Shown: positions 63,469 through 64,000 of the stretch, in pieces
Layout: each line of letters starts with the position of its first letter
Numbering within the stretch: position 1 is the first letter of the stretch
From: Actinomadura hibisca NBRC 15177
GTDB lineage: Bacteria > Actinomycetota > Actinomycetes > Streptosporangiales > Streptosporangiaceae
Direction: 5' to 3'
Length of the DNA stretch: 64,000 nucleotides
NCBI RefSeq assembly: GCF_001552635.1
Contig: NZ_BCRO01000027.1
Location: 157,766-221,765 of the forward strand
Notes under the pieces: generated by a model
Database searches by the model: none
What the model was told of the DNA's origin: nothing
The model's input: only the letters and a program-made list of their open reading frames with translations
Translations under genes and position numbers: made by a program

Positions 63469-63496
63469 GACCCCGGAGCCCGCCAGCTCCGGGGTC
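63469..63496. terminator. Strong hairpin terminator
   Basis: Perfect 11-bp stem gaccccggagc (63469-63479) / gctccggggtc (63486-63496) with a 6-base loop, followed by gttt. It could end transcription from either side. Confidence 0.55.
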
Positions 63497-63556
63497 GTTT
63501 CGCCACCGTAGGGCTACGACTTTCGTCCGTGCCCCCTTGGGTGAGCTGTGGTGAGG

Positions 63557-63690
63557 TCAGCCGGTAGCGTGCTCCCGGGCTCGGATCTGGGCGAGCCGGT
63601 AGGAGTCGGTGCCGGTCTCGATGATGGTGCCGCTGAAGGTGAGGCGGTCGACGATGGCGGCGCAGAGGCGCGGGTCGGCCGTTCTCGATC
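63557..63690 (-). pseudogene. IstB (IS21 helper ATPase) C-terminal remnant
   Basis: The last 40 codons read DPRLCAAIVDRLTFSGTIIE, then TGTDSYRLAQIRA, the C-terminal signature of IS21-type IstB. The upstream sequence does not continue the gene, so only a fragment is left. It marks an old insertion near the edge of the element. Confidence 0.65.
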
Positions 63691-63934
63691 TGGACGTCTC
63701 GGGAGGCCGGTTGTGGGGCCCGTGCGTCTTCGGCCTGTGCGGCAGACCGCGCCGACCTCCTCGCGGACGCCTGTGGGGCGCGAGCCGTGGCCTGGTGGAC
63801 GTCGCCCCGGCCTTCGCTCTGACGTAGGTCTCTGTTTCACCAAAAGCCCTGTGGCGTAAGGGTTTTTCGCGTTTTGAGCGGCTCTGTGAAGCTACGATGC
63901 GGACGGTAAAACCTCCCTGAGCCTTGAGGTGCAC

Positions 63935-64000
63935 ATGGCCGAGTCCTCCCCGCAGATTCCCACCGGTGTTCCGACCGCGGCACGCGTCTACGACGTGATG
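63935..64000 (+). CDS. SAM-dependent methyltransferase, 5' part only
   Basis: The first 22 codons run to the window edge. MAESSPQIPTGVPTAARVYD matches the N-terminus of actinomycete methyltransferases of the S-adenosyl methyltransferase (DUF574) family, which continue with ARVYDYLLGGKDNF-type motifs. The rest lies outside the window. Confidence 0.6.
   Translation, partial: MAESSPQIPTGVPTAARVYDVM

Overview
This window is high-GC DNA from a filamentous actinomycete. A Thermomonosporaceae or other Streptosporangiales host is the best guess, from GC content, frequent GTG/TTG starts, an XRE/DUF397/HATPase regulatory set, a mycothiol-dependent-type protein and an SCO6880-type conjugation machine. 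That placement is inference. I saw no rRNA, tRNA or CRISPR array.

Left edge (1-1.3 kb): a MobC-like relaxosome protein beside a 19-bp inverted repeat that looks like an oriT. The relaxase, if present, lies outside the window. From 1.3 to 11 kb is accessory cargo: an MFS / S9 peptidase / LuxR cassette, an intact SIR2-domain protein that is a likely defence gene, and the wrecks of a P-type ATPase, a zinc alcohol dehydrogenase and an XRE/TPR regulator.

11.7-20.3 kb (minus strand) is a tightly coupled operon, transcribed in the order: small unknown protein, radical SAM enzyme with an unusual Cx2Cx2C motif, mandelate-racemase-type enolase, HAD phosphatase, GGDEF-like protein, short phosphoketolase, Fe(II)/2-oxoglutarate (PhyH) oxygenase, methyltransferase. 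Divergent from it are a TPR regulator and a NUDIX hydrolase. I recognise no known pathway with this gene set. The enzymes would suit a sugar-derived metabolite, and this is the best candidate for an undescribed biosynthetic system.

22-28 kb holds single metabolic and regulatory genes. 28-34 kb is a plasmid/ICE replication-transfer block (membrane proteins, ArdC-like/TOPRIM primase, SpdB-like DUF2637 protein). 35-39 kb is a decaying integrase module with a short tyrosine recombinase beside two genes broken by in-frame stops and a frameshift. 39-45.5 kb encodes secreted cargo (G1-type peptidase, lipoprotein, NucA/NucB-type nuclease, I36/crystallin-like protein), an IS5-type insertion sequence and an Lsr2-like protein.

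46-60 kb (minus strand) is a conjugation operon. It has VirB2-like, TcpC-like, VirB6-like, SCO6880-type, VirB4-like and VirD4/TraG-like proteins, followed downstream by an array of unknown genes in two repeated families. At least five array proteins and two proteins of the 29-32 kb block carry a similar short FP motif near the C-terminus. A divergent HTH protein and a lytic transglycosylase/NlpC-P60 enzyme complete the module. The right end returns to ordinary genes (AraC regulator, TIGR03086 protein), then an IstB remnant and the start of an S-adenosylmethionine methyltransferase.
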